Assembly: GCA_902729315.2 (NCBI GenBank)
Contig: LR746271.1
Coordinates: 3,990,001-4,054,000, forward strand
Direction of reading: 5' to 3'
Length of the DNA: 64,000 nt
Source: Spirodela intermedia
Taxonomy: Eukaryota > Streptophyta > Magnoliopsida > Alismatales > Araceae
The position numbers were made by a program, and so were the translations under genes. Shown here piece after piece: positions 22,069 to 35,283 of this stretch. The stretch's first letter is position 1, and every line of letters starts with the position of its first letter. Under the pieces are notes generated by a model. It was not told the DNA's origin and ran no database searches. It worked only from the letters and a program-made list of their open reading frames with translations.

Positions 22069-24166
22069 CTAGAACGCGCTTCTCCTGGTCCTCATGGAAA
22101 CCGGTCTGTTCTCCATTCCCTGGCGCTTCTGGAGAAGGGGATCACGAATTCTTGGTCTTTGTTCTCCTTTCAGTCTCGCAGCCTGGCGGGTTGCTGGGCC
22201 TTCTTCGTCTTCCTCCTGGTCATCTTCCTCCTTCCAGTGCGCTAACCCTGATTTGGGAAATTCCTGTTGTCGCTTCTCCTGGTTTGACCTCTGCAGCGCC
22301 GTCTTCCGGGGGGTGATCTCGTCATCGTCGGAAGACGAGCTGTCCTCTTCATAGTGCTTCCGGCGAGATGGGCTGCCGGGGACCGCCCTCCATCCGGTTT
22401 CTATCGCCGGCGCCTGAGATTGGTCATTGAGTTTCCCCACTCCTTCGTCAGAATTTTTCTCTCCGACGATGCGGTCGTATCCCCTCGTCTTCTCCCTCTG
22501 CCAGGGAATGTCGCCGGATTTGGAGCTCGAAGGAGATGCTAACTCCCCTTCGCTGGAGAAGATTACTCGTTTCGCCGGAGAAGACTCTGAACCTGAACTG
22601 TAAGTCCGGAAAGGTTGCGCCTTCTCCGTCAAGCTACGGCCACCTTGTCCGTCCGGTGTGGTGGCTTTCCGAGGAGTGCGTGGAGTGGACTGGCCGCTGG
22701 AGCCGCCACGGTTTTGGGACTCCGACCTCGACAGCTCCACCGCCGCCCTAGCGGCGGCGGCGGCATATGCCGCCGACTCGAACGCTGCCTGAGCTGCACT
22801 GGTTGCGTCCTTGTACTTCTGCTTTGCCTTCACCGACTCCGACAGGATATCATCGGCGCCGGCGACCTTCTCAGTCAGGGGATGCCCTCTCGGAGTCTCG
22901 CCCCGGTGTCCCTTGGCTTCCTGCAAAAATAGAAAAAGATGGTGGAACATATTATAATAATTCGCGGTTGATTTAGATGAAGATGACCGGAAAATAGAAA
23001 ATTTTTGATGGAAAACGACGTGGAAAAATCGTCCATCTTGACTGAGTTATCTCACCGTGGGGATCTCTGGTGAGGGTTCCTGGAGGGGGAGGTCGATCCC
23101 CAGCTCGGCCGCCATGTCCTTGACCACCTTCCACTTCATCTCGACAGTCGGTTGCTTGGTCGACAGCTTCTGTATAATCTGAGTTGATCAAGACTAATTA
23201 GCAATGGTTCGATCAGATTTTCAGAGACTTAATTCATCGTTTTTTAACCTAGGAGAAGAGGGAGAAGGTGAAGGTTATCTCACGGTAGGGTTGACTCCGC
23301 AGCTGTTACGGAGCTCCACGGCCGACGAGACGAACTCCTTCCCCAATCGCGAGGCAAGGATCGAGCGGACTTCGTGGAGCTCCGGAAGCTGGCCGCATCT
23401 AGAGTCTGCGAAGACCAGGCTGGAGATTGTCTCTCGGAGCTCTTCTGGGCACTCTCTGGTAGATCGGACATGATGATACAGACTGTTAAGGGATCGGGAT
23501 TATATGACTTGATGCAGATTGGAGTTGATATCAGGTGGAGGAGATGGCTCACCTGTGGCTCTCGAGTAGGTCAGCTCTCTCGGAAAGGATGTGGCAGTAG
23601 CTCTCCACCATGTCAAACGCGTCCAGCATGTTCTGCTCCTTGATGATGTGATCGGTCTGCAGCACCGAGGCGGTGACTTGGGTACAGAGGTAGAGGGGAA
23701 GGGGAAAGAGAGCGAAAAGAGAGGGGAAGAGAGAGAGTAAGAGGGAGAGACATGAGGGGGAGGAGAGAGAGAGAGAGAGAGAGAGAGAGGCAGAGGATGG
23801 GGAGAGATAGAGAGATGGGAAGAGAAGAAGAGTGAGGGGGGATGAGGGGAGAAATAGAGGGAGAGAGAGAGAGAGGAGAGAGGGAGGAAGAGGGGGAGAT
23901 GGAGAGATGGGAAGATAGGGAGAGAGAGGGGGGATGAGAGGAGAGAGAGAGAGATAGAGTACCCGGAGAAGGGCTCGCTCGTGCTGGCCCTGTCGGAGGA
24001 ACTCGGCGACGTCGCAGCGGGCCTGCTCCCACCTGACCCGTCGCTGGTTGCGGAGGACGGAGAGGCGGGTGATGGTGATCCCCAGGTATGACCGGAGCTT
24101 GGTGGCCTTGAAACTCCTACCAAGCCACGACTCCAGCTTCTTGCTCATAGCTTCTCGCTTCCCCAT
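22069..24166 (-). CDS. ISTL: IST1-like protein (ESCRT-III associated; complete, 5 exons, 484 aa)
   Basis: IST1 proteins bind ESCRT-III and VPS4/LIP5 and tune multivesicular-body sorting. Minus-strand exons: 24166-23963, 23656-23553, 23455-23284, 23178-23056, 22920-22069. All junctions are GT-AG and in frame. The IST1 domain fills the first ~200 residues: SKKLESWLGRSFKATKLRSY, VLRNQRRVRWEQARCDVAEF, GQHERALLR, then HIIKEQNMLDAF, ECPEELRETISSL, LGKEFVSSAVELRNSCGVNP and IIQKLSTKQP. For exon 2 I chose the acceptor at 23657-23658 because it keeps the family spacing between ERALLR and IIKEQNM. The last 283 residues are low-complexity, Ser/Glu/Arg-rich with many SP and acidic runs, as in plant ISTL proteins with long tails. 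Met7 is an alternative start. Intron 1 is almost entirely GA repeat. Confidence 0.93.
23696..23958. repeat. GA-rich imperfect microsatellite filling intron 1 of the IST1-like gene
   Basis: About 260 bases of almost pure purine (GAGAGA, GGGGAGA and AGAGGGGGA units) in plus orientation, so a polypyrimidine intron in the transcript. Ser/Leu/Pro ORFs here are artefacts. Confidence 0.9.
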
Positions 24167-24314
24167 GGAGGGCAGACGAGAATTCTATCCGCCTCTCGAT
24201 CTGCCTCTTGATTTCGTCTCTTGATCTGCCTCTTGATTAAATATTTCTCTTCGTTGGAAGGGTTCAGGTTTGAAATGGCCGCTAACAATCTTGTGGCTTA
24301 CTTCAGAGCTAAGC

Positions 24315-24316
<2 letters not shown>

Positions 24317-24361
<45 letters not shown>
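24317..24361. repeat. (GA)n microsatellite upstream of the IST1-like gene
   Basis: About 22 GA units, 150 bp upstream of the IST1-like ATG, within its probable promoter or leader. Confidence 0.95.
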
Positions 24362-24363
<2 letters not shown>

Positions 24364-24449
24364 CTCACGCGGTGCGTCTGGGGATCGAGAACGAGGGTGC
24401 TGTCGACGAGGCCGACAACTAGGAGAGAAGACCACAGGAAGGTAGGGTA

Positions 24450-25408
24450 GAAGCTTCTCTATTCAACGGGCAGCTGTCCACATGAGTCTAAACGGTAGGT
24501 GCATCTGACGAAGATATAGGCCCACTCGATGGACGGTCATGAGCGCTAGCCTTCAGGATATCCTCCGAAGATAACTAAGGAATTCTACATCTGAAACGAG
24601 TTTATTTGTAGTTATACCTCTTTTTGAAATGGTCTACGTCCTCACCATCTTAAAGGCTACCGAGCCACATCCATCTTTAATTTAATAATACAAATAACTA
24701 TAATTTATAATGATTTATGAAAACTATTCGAATTCTGACTTATGAGAGATGATCCTCCAGCAAGAAATCAAGCTATTCATACAATTTAATCAAGTTTGGT
24801 CTTTAAAACACTAGGTTATATAGCTATTATTTTTTTTCACCAATCTAACCCAAACAATGGAAGATGTTATAACGATGATGCAACCGATAACAGCGACCTT
24901 TCTACTTTTTTTTCGAGTTATATGAACATTTGGAGGTAGTTTGCTAACGAAACTCAAAAGCCATGGAACCGTCAAAATCCATTCAGTCTAGCAACAACTT
25001 GGTTTTTTATTAATAAAAAAGTACTTTAAATATATAGACTAGGTGAAAAGTAGAATATGCATGAAAAATGGACTAGTCCATTGATCAGAAACCATGAGTT
25101 CAAGGTGGGCCACATTTAATCTGATTTTTAAAACCCAAGAACTGATATTTGGTGAAATCTTGAATCCGATTCTAACCATACGTGGAGATGGTGAAAGACT
25201 GGATATCAATTAGAAAAATAATGGTGATGGAATACATGATAGTTCATCGGTGAACCTATGGAATAATCCATTTTATTTCAGAGATAGGACAAACTTGGTT
25301 TAATATTAATAGGACGAAGCTTCATTTTCTTCTTTTTCCCTTACTCTCATTGAATTTAATTAGCCGCCACATGTGCCCGTGGATATTATTCAGTCAATGC
25401 CTCATGTA

Positions 25409-25455
<47 letters not shown>

Positions 25456-25797
25456 GTCCTCAGCTTCTACGCGAAATAAGCTAAATTTCAGTGCGTAACG
25501 CCGTACCTCGTGTAAAGTTTAAAATCACGAGACTAGTTTTAACGAGTTTAATGGGGCATGTTGATAATAACTGCAGGTGAATCCTTCGGCTGCTTGACTG
25601 CTTAGAGATGGAGGAAGATAGGAAGAGTCGCCTCGACGGAAGATGCGATGTCGACTTCAACTCTTCTTATGCACCTCCGTGCCCTTGGTGTATATCCCAC
25701 GAGTTTCCAAGATCCTTCCCCCAGGGGCAACGTTGACTTTCCTTTGTCACTGAATACTTTACGAGGTCTACTGCCCTTCCCCCCTCCCCCCCCTCCC

Positions 25798-25853
<56 letters not shown>

Positions 25854-27400
25854 GAGCTTTTGAGTTCTGTGCCCGCTATTGTACTCCGTTGAACGGGATG
25901 TATGCCCGCATAGTTGAGGCTTCTGGGGGTTCCAATAAGCATATATTATTGGGGAGACACAGATCTTGGGGTACGTAAATCCTCAATCTCCCCACCCATC
26001 ACTCCCCTATTCCCTATCCCTCTTTCTTTCTTTTATGACCTTCTCCCTCTATGTCTCCACATTTGATGTTTCCACGTTTTATTCAGCCTTCGGAAAGCCG
26101 AGATCCCGTGACCTGCCGGTCTTTGAGACCATACACGACGACACATACTGTTCTTTTCAGTGGAAACGAAAAGAAATGGACAACAGAAGGCTTTTTGACG
26201 ATAGCGTGGTGAGTTCCGGCTAGGTTTCACAGATGCTGTCAGGGAAAATGATCACGAGAACGTCATCGTCCGGGACTCTGGATCATCGTCATAATCTTCT
26301 GCAAGTCAATCCATATGACACCCACTTTCGACATTGTGTTGAGAAAATTTCTTAATATAAGCAGTGAAGCTTAAGAGAAGATACTAAAATACTGAAGATC
26401 ACTAAACCATAAAGAGAGCAAAATAAACTGAAATATCTATTGCACGAATAAAAATTACTGAGGTTTTTAAGAAGAAAACCGAGGATCTATTGGAAAAAAG
26501 GGATACACCGGTGAAAAATTAAGAGCTTTTCGAAAATATTTTGAAAAATAGTAATAAAGTTTTGCACCCTGTTTCTAACTTGAGGGATGGTGAATATATA
26601 CCAGTCAGGTATTATATGCATTAAATTCTGAGAAGAAATTCAAGAAAATGAACGTGGAAAGCGCTTCAGCATAGGTTCATCAGACATAGCATTGTCTCAT
26701 AGATGGTGAAACCTCCAATTACCTTGAACTACAGCCCTTGTAAAGTTTCCTTATCTTCTCTTGAATATCATGCACAAATAGACACCCTTTTTTCTTCCCT
26801 GCTTTGCATGAGTATGCACTTTTAGTAGAACTACAATTCACTTGGCTGATTCTAATTTAAGACAATCTCAGTCTTAAGATCTGATCAAAATGATACCCAT
26901 AGAGATTTTGCTTACTATATCTCAAATAGACCACAGATGGTTGGAATTATTTTTGACTGATAATAGTAAGGGTTGTTATTAAAGGAGGGTTATTTGATCA
27001 CCTTTAGAACTCATGGCCTAAATCTGGAGATACTGAATTCGAGACTTGTATTAATAGATTAAAAAATCATATCATAGTTGTGGACCAATATTGATGAAAT
27101 CATTGGATCTAATCAAGAGTCTTCTACTCAAAAAAGTCAACAAAATTCAATGGAAGATGGTCAACTAGAGGCTCAACTTTTGAGGTTAACCCTTCTAAGA
27201 AGAAGTGTAAGAATTAATGTTCTTCCACCTCAAAGAATTCAACTCTAAGTCAATTGGCGCCTTCATCCTCTCTTGGATCCAACATGAAATATTAGATCTA
27301 AGACCAATGGATCCCTACCAGTAAGTAAGAGGATCTACCTACAAAGGATGGCCCAATGAGAAGAAGAAAGAGAAGAAGAAGAAGAGGAAGAGTGATGAAC
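24450..27400. other. Gene-free stretch
   Basis: A (TG)n(GA)n compound microsatellite at 25409-25453 and a (CT)n run at 25801-25851. The rest is AT-rich with stops in all frames. No gene recognised. Confidence 0.5.
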
Positions 27401-27419
27401 TCGATTTAGAGGTTAGATA

Positions 27420-28545
27420 TGTTGTTGTGATGCAATCAAGTTCATACAAATAATATTTATAAAACCTCACTCTTCTATATAAGATAAATAAGGGTCAATC
27501 CTCATGGAGCGTGGGTAATGAGAGTAAGAATTTTACTTATTTTATTTCCTATATATATATTTACTTGAGATTGTAAAAGATGAAATTAAATCTAAAAAGG
27601 GTGAAAACAAGAGAAATGAAAAATGTGGCCAATGAAAAAGAATGAATCTAACACTATGGAATGATAAAATAAAGAGTAAAACTAGTTTGAACTAAGAGTT
27701 AATCTATACATAGAGAATATTACAAGAACATTCCATATCTAGATCTTACACAAACCTCATTGTGCGCTAATCCTAAGCCAAGTGATGCTTGATCCATGAT
27801 GATCTTGATGCACTCCAAGTAGTCTCTTCTCCACGATGATCTTGAGCATAAGAATGTTGTTGACCGGACCTTGATTTCTCTCTTTTTTCTTTCGACTAGC
27901 CACTACTAGAGAGAGAGCCAAAAAGTGTTCTCCAAGAAGAAGATGAGATGTCTTAAATCTCTAGAGAATTATGCCTCTCTAATAGACGATTATGATTAAT
28001 AATTAACTCTCTTGGTGAATGACCTAGATTCTCCTATAAGGACAACACTCTAATCCTCCTCTTAATTTCATCTTAAGATGCTCTAAGATGGACGGCCTAG
28101 ATCTCATCTCTTAATAACCTTTTTAAGTCTAAATAGGTTAGGCCAAGGTGACACCTCTCTTAGGCCCATAATCATATTAGGACAACCCTCTTCATAAGAC
28201 TTGGGCCTCTTCTAACTGAAGACTTGGGCTTCTTCTTGAACTGAAGGTTTGGGCTTCTTCTACTACTTCTAACTCATAATAAGAACTCACCTAAGTCTTA
28301 GAAATTAAATAATTATCAAGAAAATATGAGAAAATCACTATTTGACTTCATAAAAGTCAAGTGGGATTAGTCTCATAATATAAATAAAATAATATATATT
28401 AAGATTTAAATGATAAAATATTATAAATATCATAATGAGTTGGTAACACATGTATAATTATATTATCTACTTATTAATTAGCATCTATATATAAGATATT
28501 AATGTATAGATGTGATTACTAATTTATAATTATCAAATACCTCCC
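27420..28545 (-). mobile_element. Probable 3' LTR of a Ty3/gypsy element (element D)
   Basis: On the minus strand a purine tract (AAAGTGGGAGG, near 28546-28556) is followed by TGATAATTATAAATTAG, the expected arrangement of polypurine tract then LTR start. The outer end near 27420 is a guess: no matching second LTR or duplication was found. Confidence 0.35.
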
Positions 28546-28555
28546 ACTTTACTCA

Positions 28556-30278
28556 TTACTAGTGCCTTAGTAATTTCCTTTAAGTTCTCGTTAAATTATC
28601 TTTTCACTTTTCAATCTTGAAATATGAAGACAAGAATGTTCAAAGTATTGATCACACCTCGCCATATAATCATAACCCATGGAGGTCCAGATTCTATCAT
28701 CTTGGACAGCCTCTTAGGAGTTTTTAGAAAGAGTCACAAGCAATAAAGAGGAATGAACATATTTCTAGGTAGGATACTATAGGCATGAAAAGATTCTCAC
28801 TTTTCAATGATGTGTGTAATCTTTATCCCCTTCAAATAGATTTCTCTCTTTCTCTCTCTTGTATATGGTGGCTACTTGGTGTTTAAGAATCCTCTTTAAT
28901 CTTTCTTCCCTTCAAGAAAATTAATGTAAAGACATCTGCTCCTTATGGTACAGAATAAAAGAGGATAAAAGATGTGATACAAGAAAAGTGGGATAAATAG
29001 AGGTAATGGGGAAGACAATACACTAATAAGGTAGGTTATGGGTTGAAGGGCATGGTTTAATATAGTGGTAATGATAGGTTACGCAATCAATGGCTAAGTT
29101 CCACTCATGATAGTTATACTTCCAAATCAAGATGCTTGGATTGAAAAGAATTACATAGTGTCATTTGAGAACATAGAATAAGTAGGCAAAAGAATTCTCC
29201 ACTGATATCTTCTCTTTCATTATTTTTTCTTTCCTCTATTCTTCTCATTATTTTTTTTTCTTTTCTCTCTCTTTTTTTTTTGATAAATGAAAATCTTAAC
29301 TCAAACATTTAAACTTAGAAGAGGATGAGGAAATATTGAGAACGATGAGTATGAAAGAAATAAATGACATATGAAAAGAATAAGTACTATTTGGGATAAC
29401 AACCATCATAAGTGGGTAAGAAAAATGAGTCGAATGAGGGTGACCTAATTGTGAAAATCTGAAAGGTAAATTTAGGTATTATAAAGAGATAAAATGGTAT
29501 GGTTGGATTAGATATTGGAACTGAATAAGGTATAATGGATAGAAAATATATGAGTATCATTCTTACCTAAGATTCAATGTCCTTTCACTATTTCCAAAAA
29601 GAATTTTTTTGATCAATGAGAATCCACACATGAAATAAGATCGACTAACATAGGGTAAGGGGTTTAAATTTCTTATCACTCAATTCTCTCTAATCCACAT
29701 CAATAGTACTTCAACCTTTTGATTTCTCATATTCTTTTTATGCTCATTGGATATCTCACCTAGGAGGTCATCTATTATATAAAAATCCTCATAGTTGATC
29801 TAAGTTTCACGGTTGTGTCATTCTGAGTTGATCTCAATTTTCTGCAATAGCCTAACCTCTATGCCCTAAATTCTAGGATTTCTAGGTGAATGGACTCATT
29901 AAGGTGGGTTGATAACTCTTGAATTTTTTTTTATGAATAGATACCTTCCACTCAGTAGAAAATAATTTGCATTAGTAACATGAAGAATTTTAAATTTTTA
30001 TAGAAGACATGTAAATGACTCATACCCCCCACTTCATCTATGCATGGTTTTCAATACATGTGGAAAGAATGAACACAAGTAAAATTTTTCAAACCAAAGG
30101 TAGATGCTTCATTTATGAGAATGGAGGTAGCTCTTTGTGGACTCTATGATCATCTCTCTCAACAGCTCAAAATCATGGAGATTTCAAGGCCCTCCTACAT
30201 AGAAAAGAAAACACAAACACAAAATAGAGCACACACGAAAGAAAAATACTAAAATAAAAATTAAAAAGAAAGTAACTA
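28556..30278 (-). mobile_element. Post-pol 3' region of gypsy element D
   Basis: AT-rich sequence between the integrase end at 30279 and the putative polypurine tract. No reading frame of substance. Its assignment follows from position alone. Confidence 0.35.
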
Positions 30279-30790
30279 TTAAGCTTGTGCAGTGGAGTTA
30301 AGAAAATCATTAGTTTTATGAGATGACTTCTTAAAATTGATTGAGATTGGTGGAGAAAGTGAACCATTTTCTACATAAGGTTTCAATCTTTGTCCATTCA
30401 CTTTTATTTGTTGTCTTATTTTTGAATCTTCAATTAAAACAATACCACATTCAAAAACTTTGATAATAATAAATAGATCATCCCATCTAGATTTTAACAT
30501 ACTAGAAAAGAGTTTGAATATAGAATTATAGAGTTTGAATCTCTTCTTCTTAATTATTTGTCACGAAATACTTTCATTTTAACTTTATAAATCTTAAAAT
30601 CCTCATATGCCTCATTTCAAATCTCATTTAATTCATACAATTCAAGGAATCATTTTTTTCAGCATCATCAATAGATAAATTCAATCTTTAAATTGCCCAA
30701 TATGCTCTATGACATGCTTTACCAAAAATTAATCTAGATGGTGACATGTGCTAAGTATTTTAACTTTGAACTTATAAAATTAACAAAATA
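30279..30790 (-). pseudogene. Ty3/gypsy integrase C-terminal remnant (element D)
   Basis: The 73-codon frame at 30500-30279 shows LKSRWDDLFIIIKVFECGIV and KVNGQRLKPYVENGS, matching the conserved C-terminal end of plant gypsy integrases (K-SRW-GPF...V-NGQRLK). Upstream to ~30790 the same protein is recognisable but broken by several stops. Non-functional. Confidence 0.8.
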
Positions 30791-32280
30791 TCCTATATTT
30801 ATTCTGTAAGTTAAAAAAATAAAATAAAATAATAAAACTAATTAAACACAAAAATCTAGCTTTAACAAATACCTCCAACTTTGAATTTTTCTAGTCCCTA
30901 GCAGTAAGAAAAAGACTTATAAAGTTAAAGCTATTTATTAATTCTTTTACATGAATCATTTTTTTCCTCATTTTTTCACTAGAGATGATATTCAAATAAA
31001 TAATCAGATATGCATGTGATTCAAAATAGTTTCCAACAAGATAAAAATGTAAAAAATATTTTGATATCCAAATGAACTATTTCAAAAAATATTCATCTTA
31101 ACTTTCATTCTTTTCAATGTATGAAATTCAACATCTTTCATTTTAAGAAATCACTAATTAAATGATCAAAAGTTTACTTAAGTTTTCAAACTATCTTTAG
31201 CCTTCTCTTTTAGATTCATGCACCCAAGTAGCGCATTCCATTTGTCTTTCATCATTATTATTATTATAAACATCATAGGCAAGTAACTTTTCCGATATAG
31301 CTTCTTTTTCATGTCTAAATCTCACATATGGAAAGCCTCCACGAGAGAAGTGGGAAATCCCCAAGAAGCATTTGCACTCACTTTTTTTTTTAATCTTATC
31401 CTAATCTCACATGTAGAAAAGTTTCTATGAGACAAGTAGGAAGTCCCTATATATATATTTTTTTGTGAGTTGAGTCTTACACTCTAACATATAATGATTT
31501 TTTTTTCTATATATATATATATATAAGAAAAATGGTCAACTACTTTAGATTCCACATACTAAGAATGTCTAGTTTCCAATAATTTTTATACAATTTCAAC
31601 CTCATCACATCCAACTTCATGATTCCTACTAATTCAAAATGCGAATTCATAACATATGGATCATAATCATCAAGATATATTTTGAAAATATTTCATCCTT
31701 CAATGTACTACATTTTTTTTTCTATCAATTGAACTCACTAAATCTAACACACTTTAACCTTCATAATTATATGAATTTACCATCTTATAAGAAAAATGTA
31801 AAAATCTATGAATTCATCAATATTAGTTCCAAATTTTTCTTGTATGCTAATTATTCATGAAATAAATCTAACTGAATTTTCTTTGCTCCCCTCAATTATC
31901 CTCAATGACATGAAATATATTATTAAATTAAATTGCAAAGCAAAAGATATATACTTATAAATCAACAAGTATAACATGATAAAACATAAATGTATGAGGT
32001 AATACTAAAATTCAATAAGGAGCAACGAAATTCTAAATTTGTTAACTACAAAACACAAATTAAATTCTGCAAAACTAAAATTATTTAGTTGCCTCCCAAT
32101 CAGTGCTAAGTTTAATGTCTTCAACCAAACACCAGTCTATGATCATTTCATGAATGTTATGTCATCATCTAATGCCTCTTTCATATAACATTTTTGACCT
32201 AATGCATCGGCATGGAATGGAAAAATAATTGGTCAACTTGCTGAACATAATTCAATTCCTCTATGCAATAATCAATTATC
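30790..32280 (-). mobile_element. Gypsy post-pol region, copy B (inverted relative to copy C)
   Basis: Read on the minus strand this segment runs from TTGGTTGAAGACATTAAACT and GATTGGGAGGCAAC to CATTGAGGATAATTGAGGGG, motifs typical of the stretch after integrase in Tat/Athila-like gypsy elements. It matches 41752-42913 plus 46145-46490 in the opposite orientation. It directly follows protease, so RT to integrase is absent here. Confidence 0.6.
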
Positions 32281-32289
32281 TTAATATCT

Positions 32290-33551
32290 TCATAATTATC
32301 ATCTTCCTTTTATAAAAATCTTGAACTTTTAAAAATATCTAAAGAGATATTTTGGCCTTCATGTTTCATATTTATAATCCTATTTTTGTAATCAATATTT
32401 GCTTTGGGTGTGGCAAGAAATGGGCACCCTAAGATGATTGGTGCATGAGTAAGATTATCTAAAATCAAAAATTTCACTAAAAATCTACATCTTTTAACAT
32501 TGATGATGGCATCTTCTAGAATACCCATAAGTGTTTTAATGGATCTACAACTAGCTGAAGTTCCACTAAAGTTGGTTTTAGTTCTCTTAGTTTTAAATTT
32601 TTAAAAACAGCCAAAGGTAATAAATTAACACTTGCTCCCAAATGTAAGAAGACATTTCTAAATGTAGTTTCACCCACTTTATATGAGATGAGAGGTGCTC
32701 TTGGATCCTTACATTTCTTAGGCAAAGAATGGTAAATAATGGCACTAGCCTTTTCGAATAAAGATATCTTCCAAGGTGACATATGAGGTGTGCATAATTA
32801 TTTTAAAAAATTCTCATATGTAGGTATATGTTTAATTGTATCTACTAAAGAAATAGAGATGTGAACTTGTTTAAATATTTCCATAAGCTCTTCATTAGGT
32901 TCAGCTCTTTTCCTAAGTTTTGGTTCTAATGCCTTAAGAAAGGGAACTATTTTTCTAAGTTCATCTTGGTGTGATAAAATAGGAATGGGTGGTATGTCTA
33001 CCTTTGATTTTTCTTCTTTTGATTCTTATTTTTCTTCCTCTAAATACTCATCATCAGAAAGTAAACTATTGTGATCATTATCATCATCATTAAACACTTC
33101 ATCATCATGAATTTATTTTTCTAAAAAATCTGGTGCATATGGATTGTTGAGTTGCTTTCCATTCCTTAAAGTGGTCACCACTTCTACATTTTTGAAACCT
33201 TGAGATGTAGATGGTTCATGGCTACTAGAAGGCTGATTTCGTGGGTTCATAATACGTTGACTAGGAAGATGACATGTTTCACTTTTTGAATTGGCCAAGG
33301 CTACCTTACCTATCTCTTTTTCTAATCTAAGGTTTACTTGCTACTTTTCTTGCCTAGTTTGCTCAATCATCTTCATCATAGATGTATTTATTTCTTAAAA
33401 TTACTGCATCATTTGTCCCATAAATTTTTTGCATCAAATTCGAATTTATATCATATTGATTTTGATATGAATTAGGATATTGTGGACTGAAATTGGAGAC
33501 TGAACGTGAATAAGAAGGGGTAAAATTATGAGCTAGTGGATGATGAGTACT
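32290..33551 (-). pseudogene. Gypsy gag C-terminus and protease remnant (element B)
   Basis: Minus-strand frames at 33298-33113, 32782-32516 and 32528-32310 contain a gag tail (EVVTTLRNGKQLNNPYAPDF) and a retropepsin-like part (PRAPLISYKVGETTFRNVFL, GASVNLLPLAVFKNL, then APIILGCPFLATPKANIDYK). The catalytic Asp of the D-T/S-G motif reads L (HLGAS). The frame is shifted and has stops. The gag part is cut at 33551 by the LTR at 33552-35283. Confidence 0.8.
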
Positions 33552-35283
33552 TGATGTGACTTAGTTGTTGTATAGTAAATCACGTAAATTTAAAATTTAT
33601 AAAACTAGAAAATATTATTTTTTGGATATTTAGAAGTATTTTTGAAAAAATATATCAACTATAATTCAATTAAACTTTTAAAAATAGTGATAATTTTTCA
33701 AGTTGATCTTACCAGGTAAGTTTTCAGAAGTTTTCTTAAAGAATACGATTTTCTATGAATTTTATACTAAGAAATGAAAATAAAATATATTTAAACTCAC
33801 GAAAAGGGAAATAAGGGTGTAGACGTTAGGATGACATTAGCGCCCGACAAACGCGATTCGAGTAGAAACAGAGTTCCTCCTGGCGATTCTTACGTAAGCG
33901 ATTACAGATGATTTAATTGATCAAATTCAGATCTGTAAAATCTAGAAGAGTCTTAATTGAATGAAGTATAGCTTGGTAAATTTAAATCACACAAATTATT
34001 ACTAAATAAAGTGGAAATTAAGTTGAAAGTAAGAAAACAAAGTTCCGGTGTCACGGCGGCAATGTGTCGACAATGCACTAGAATTTTGAGCGTTTAGGAG
34101 GATCGTCGTGTAGTGTCTACGGCCTCGAAGGCTCTCTTTGGACAAGGATGACGTGAGCAATCTCTAGATCTCCTTGCAAAGTTTAAAGATCAATGAAATA
34201 GGTCGTTGAGTTGTCTTCGGTGGTTGTCACCCCACAGAGAAGAAAAATGGCAATTTTGTAGCTCTCTAGCGGCTGTCACTCGACGGAGAGGAGCTGAATG
34301 GAGGTGGGGCACATGTTAAGGAGCTTCATCCTTAAGTCCACGCAACAAGAGGAGGCTTTTCATCGCATCCAGTACACTCTCAGGAGGTGGTGACTCGTCT
34401 CCCAGCGGATCGTCCTCTTCCTGATGATGGCTTGTTCATTAATCAATCGGAGATGATTTACTCGATAGATTCACAATTCTTTTATCGCGAATCATTCAGC
34501 GATTTTAGTAACAATGCTTTGCAAATTGTGTTGATGAGATTTTTGTTAATGATCTAATGATTTTGGCAGTTTAATTTTTCATCAACGATTTGCGGGAAAG
34601 TTGCGATAATCAGATAAAAATATAAGTTTTGGCTCTAGGAGGATTCGAACCCACGCTAGTTGCCCGTTTGTATGTGTGAGATTGAAATAAGTACTCTAAT
34701 GCCTTTATAAAGTGACATCATCATGGTATATCTTTGTCATAATGAAGGGGTATTTTAAGTATTAAAATCTTTGAACCCTTTCGGGGGAAAATGTGATGTA
34801 GGTTTAGTCTCACATTGCTTGTGTGCCGATGTTTTAGGTGAATATATAATAATATTATATTTGCAAGTAATGAGTCCCCTTCTTCCGTGTGTATAGCCAC
34901 TCTTTGCCCCACAGTTGGCTGGCCACTAGTGATGTGGAAGGGGAGTGGCACACACGTGCCCCCATTAGTTCTTGTCACTCGAGCCCTTACTTGTGGCTCC
35001 TCCCCGATTGCACTTCTGACACGTTTGCGGGCTTGGCTGGCCAACGAGTCCCCCTCATTTGACTATATTTTTATTTTAATTTATTTTTCTTCATTTATCA
35101 AAAAAATAAGACTATAAAAATCATATAAATTTGTAGAAAATCACATAATTAGTCAAAAATTCACGTTAATCAATTGAAAACCACTTTTCACACTTTAACG
35201 CAAACATAAGTCTATTTATCATGAGTTATGGCTAAAATTATATTATCTACTAATTATTAATTTATGATAATAAAGACATATCA
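33552..35283 (-). mobile_element. LTR of the ~1.6-kb family, minus orientation (probable 3' LTR of element A)
   Basis: Ends TG...CA in minus orientation; matches the other LTRs in this window along its length and at 1.73 kb is slightly longer. No 5-bp duplication (GTACT on the left, CACCC on the right). On the upstream side a purine tract (TTGAGGGGTG, 35284 onward on the minus strand) abuts the LTR start, as at a 3' LTR. The pol remnants above it have the same orientation, so it is best read as the 3' LTR of element A. Confidence 0.65.

Noticed and set aside
33552-35283. Solo LTR with target duplication
   Set aside because: Flanks GTACT and CACCC do not match. The adjoining polypurine tract fits a 3' LTR better.
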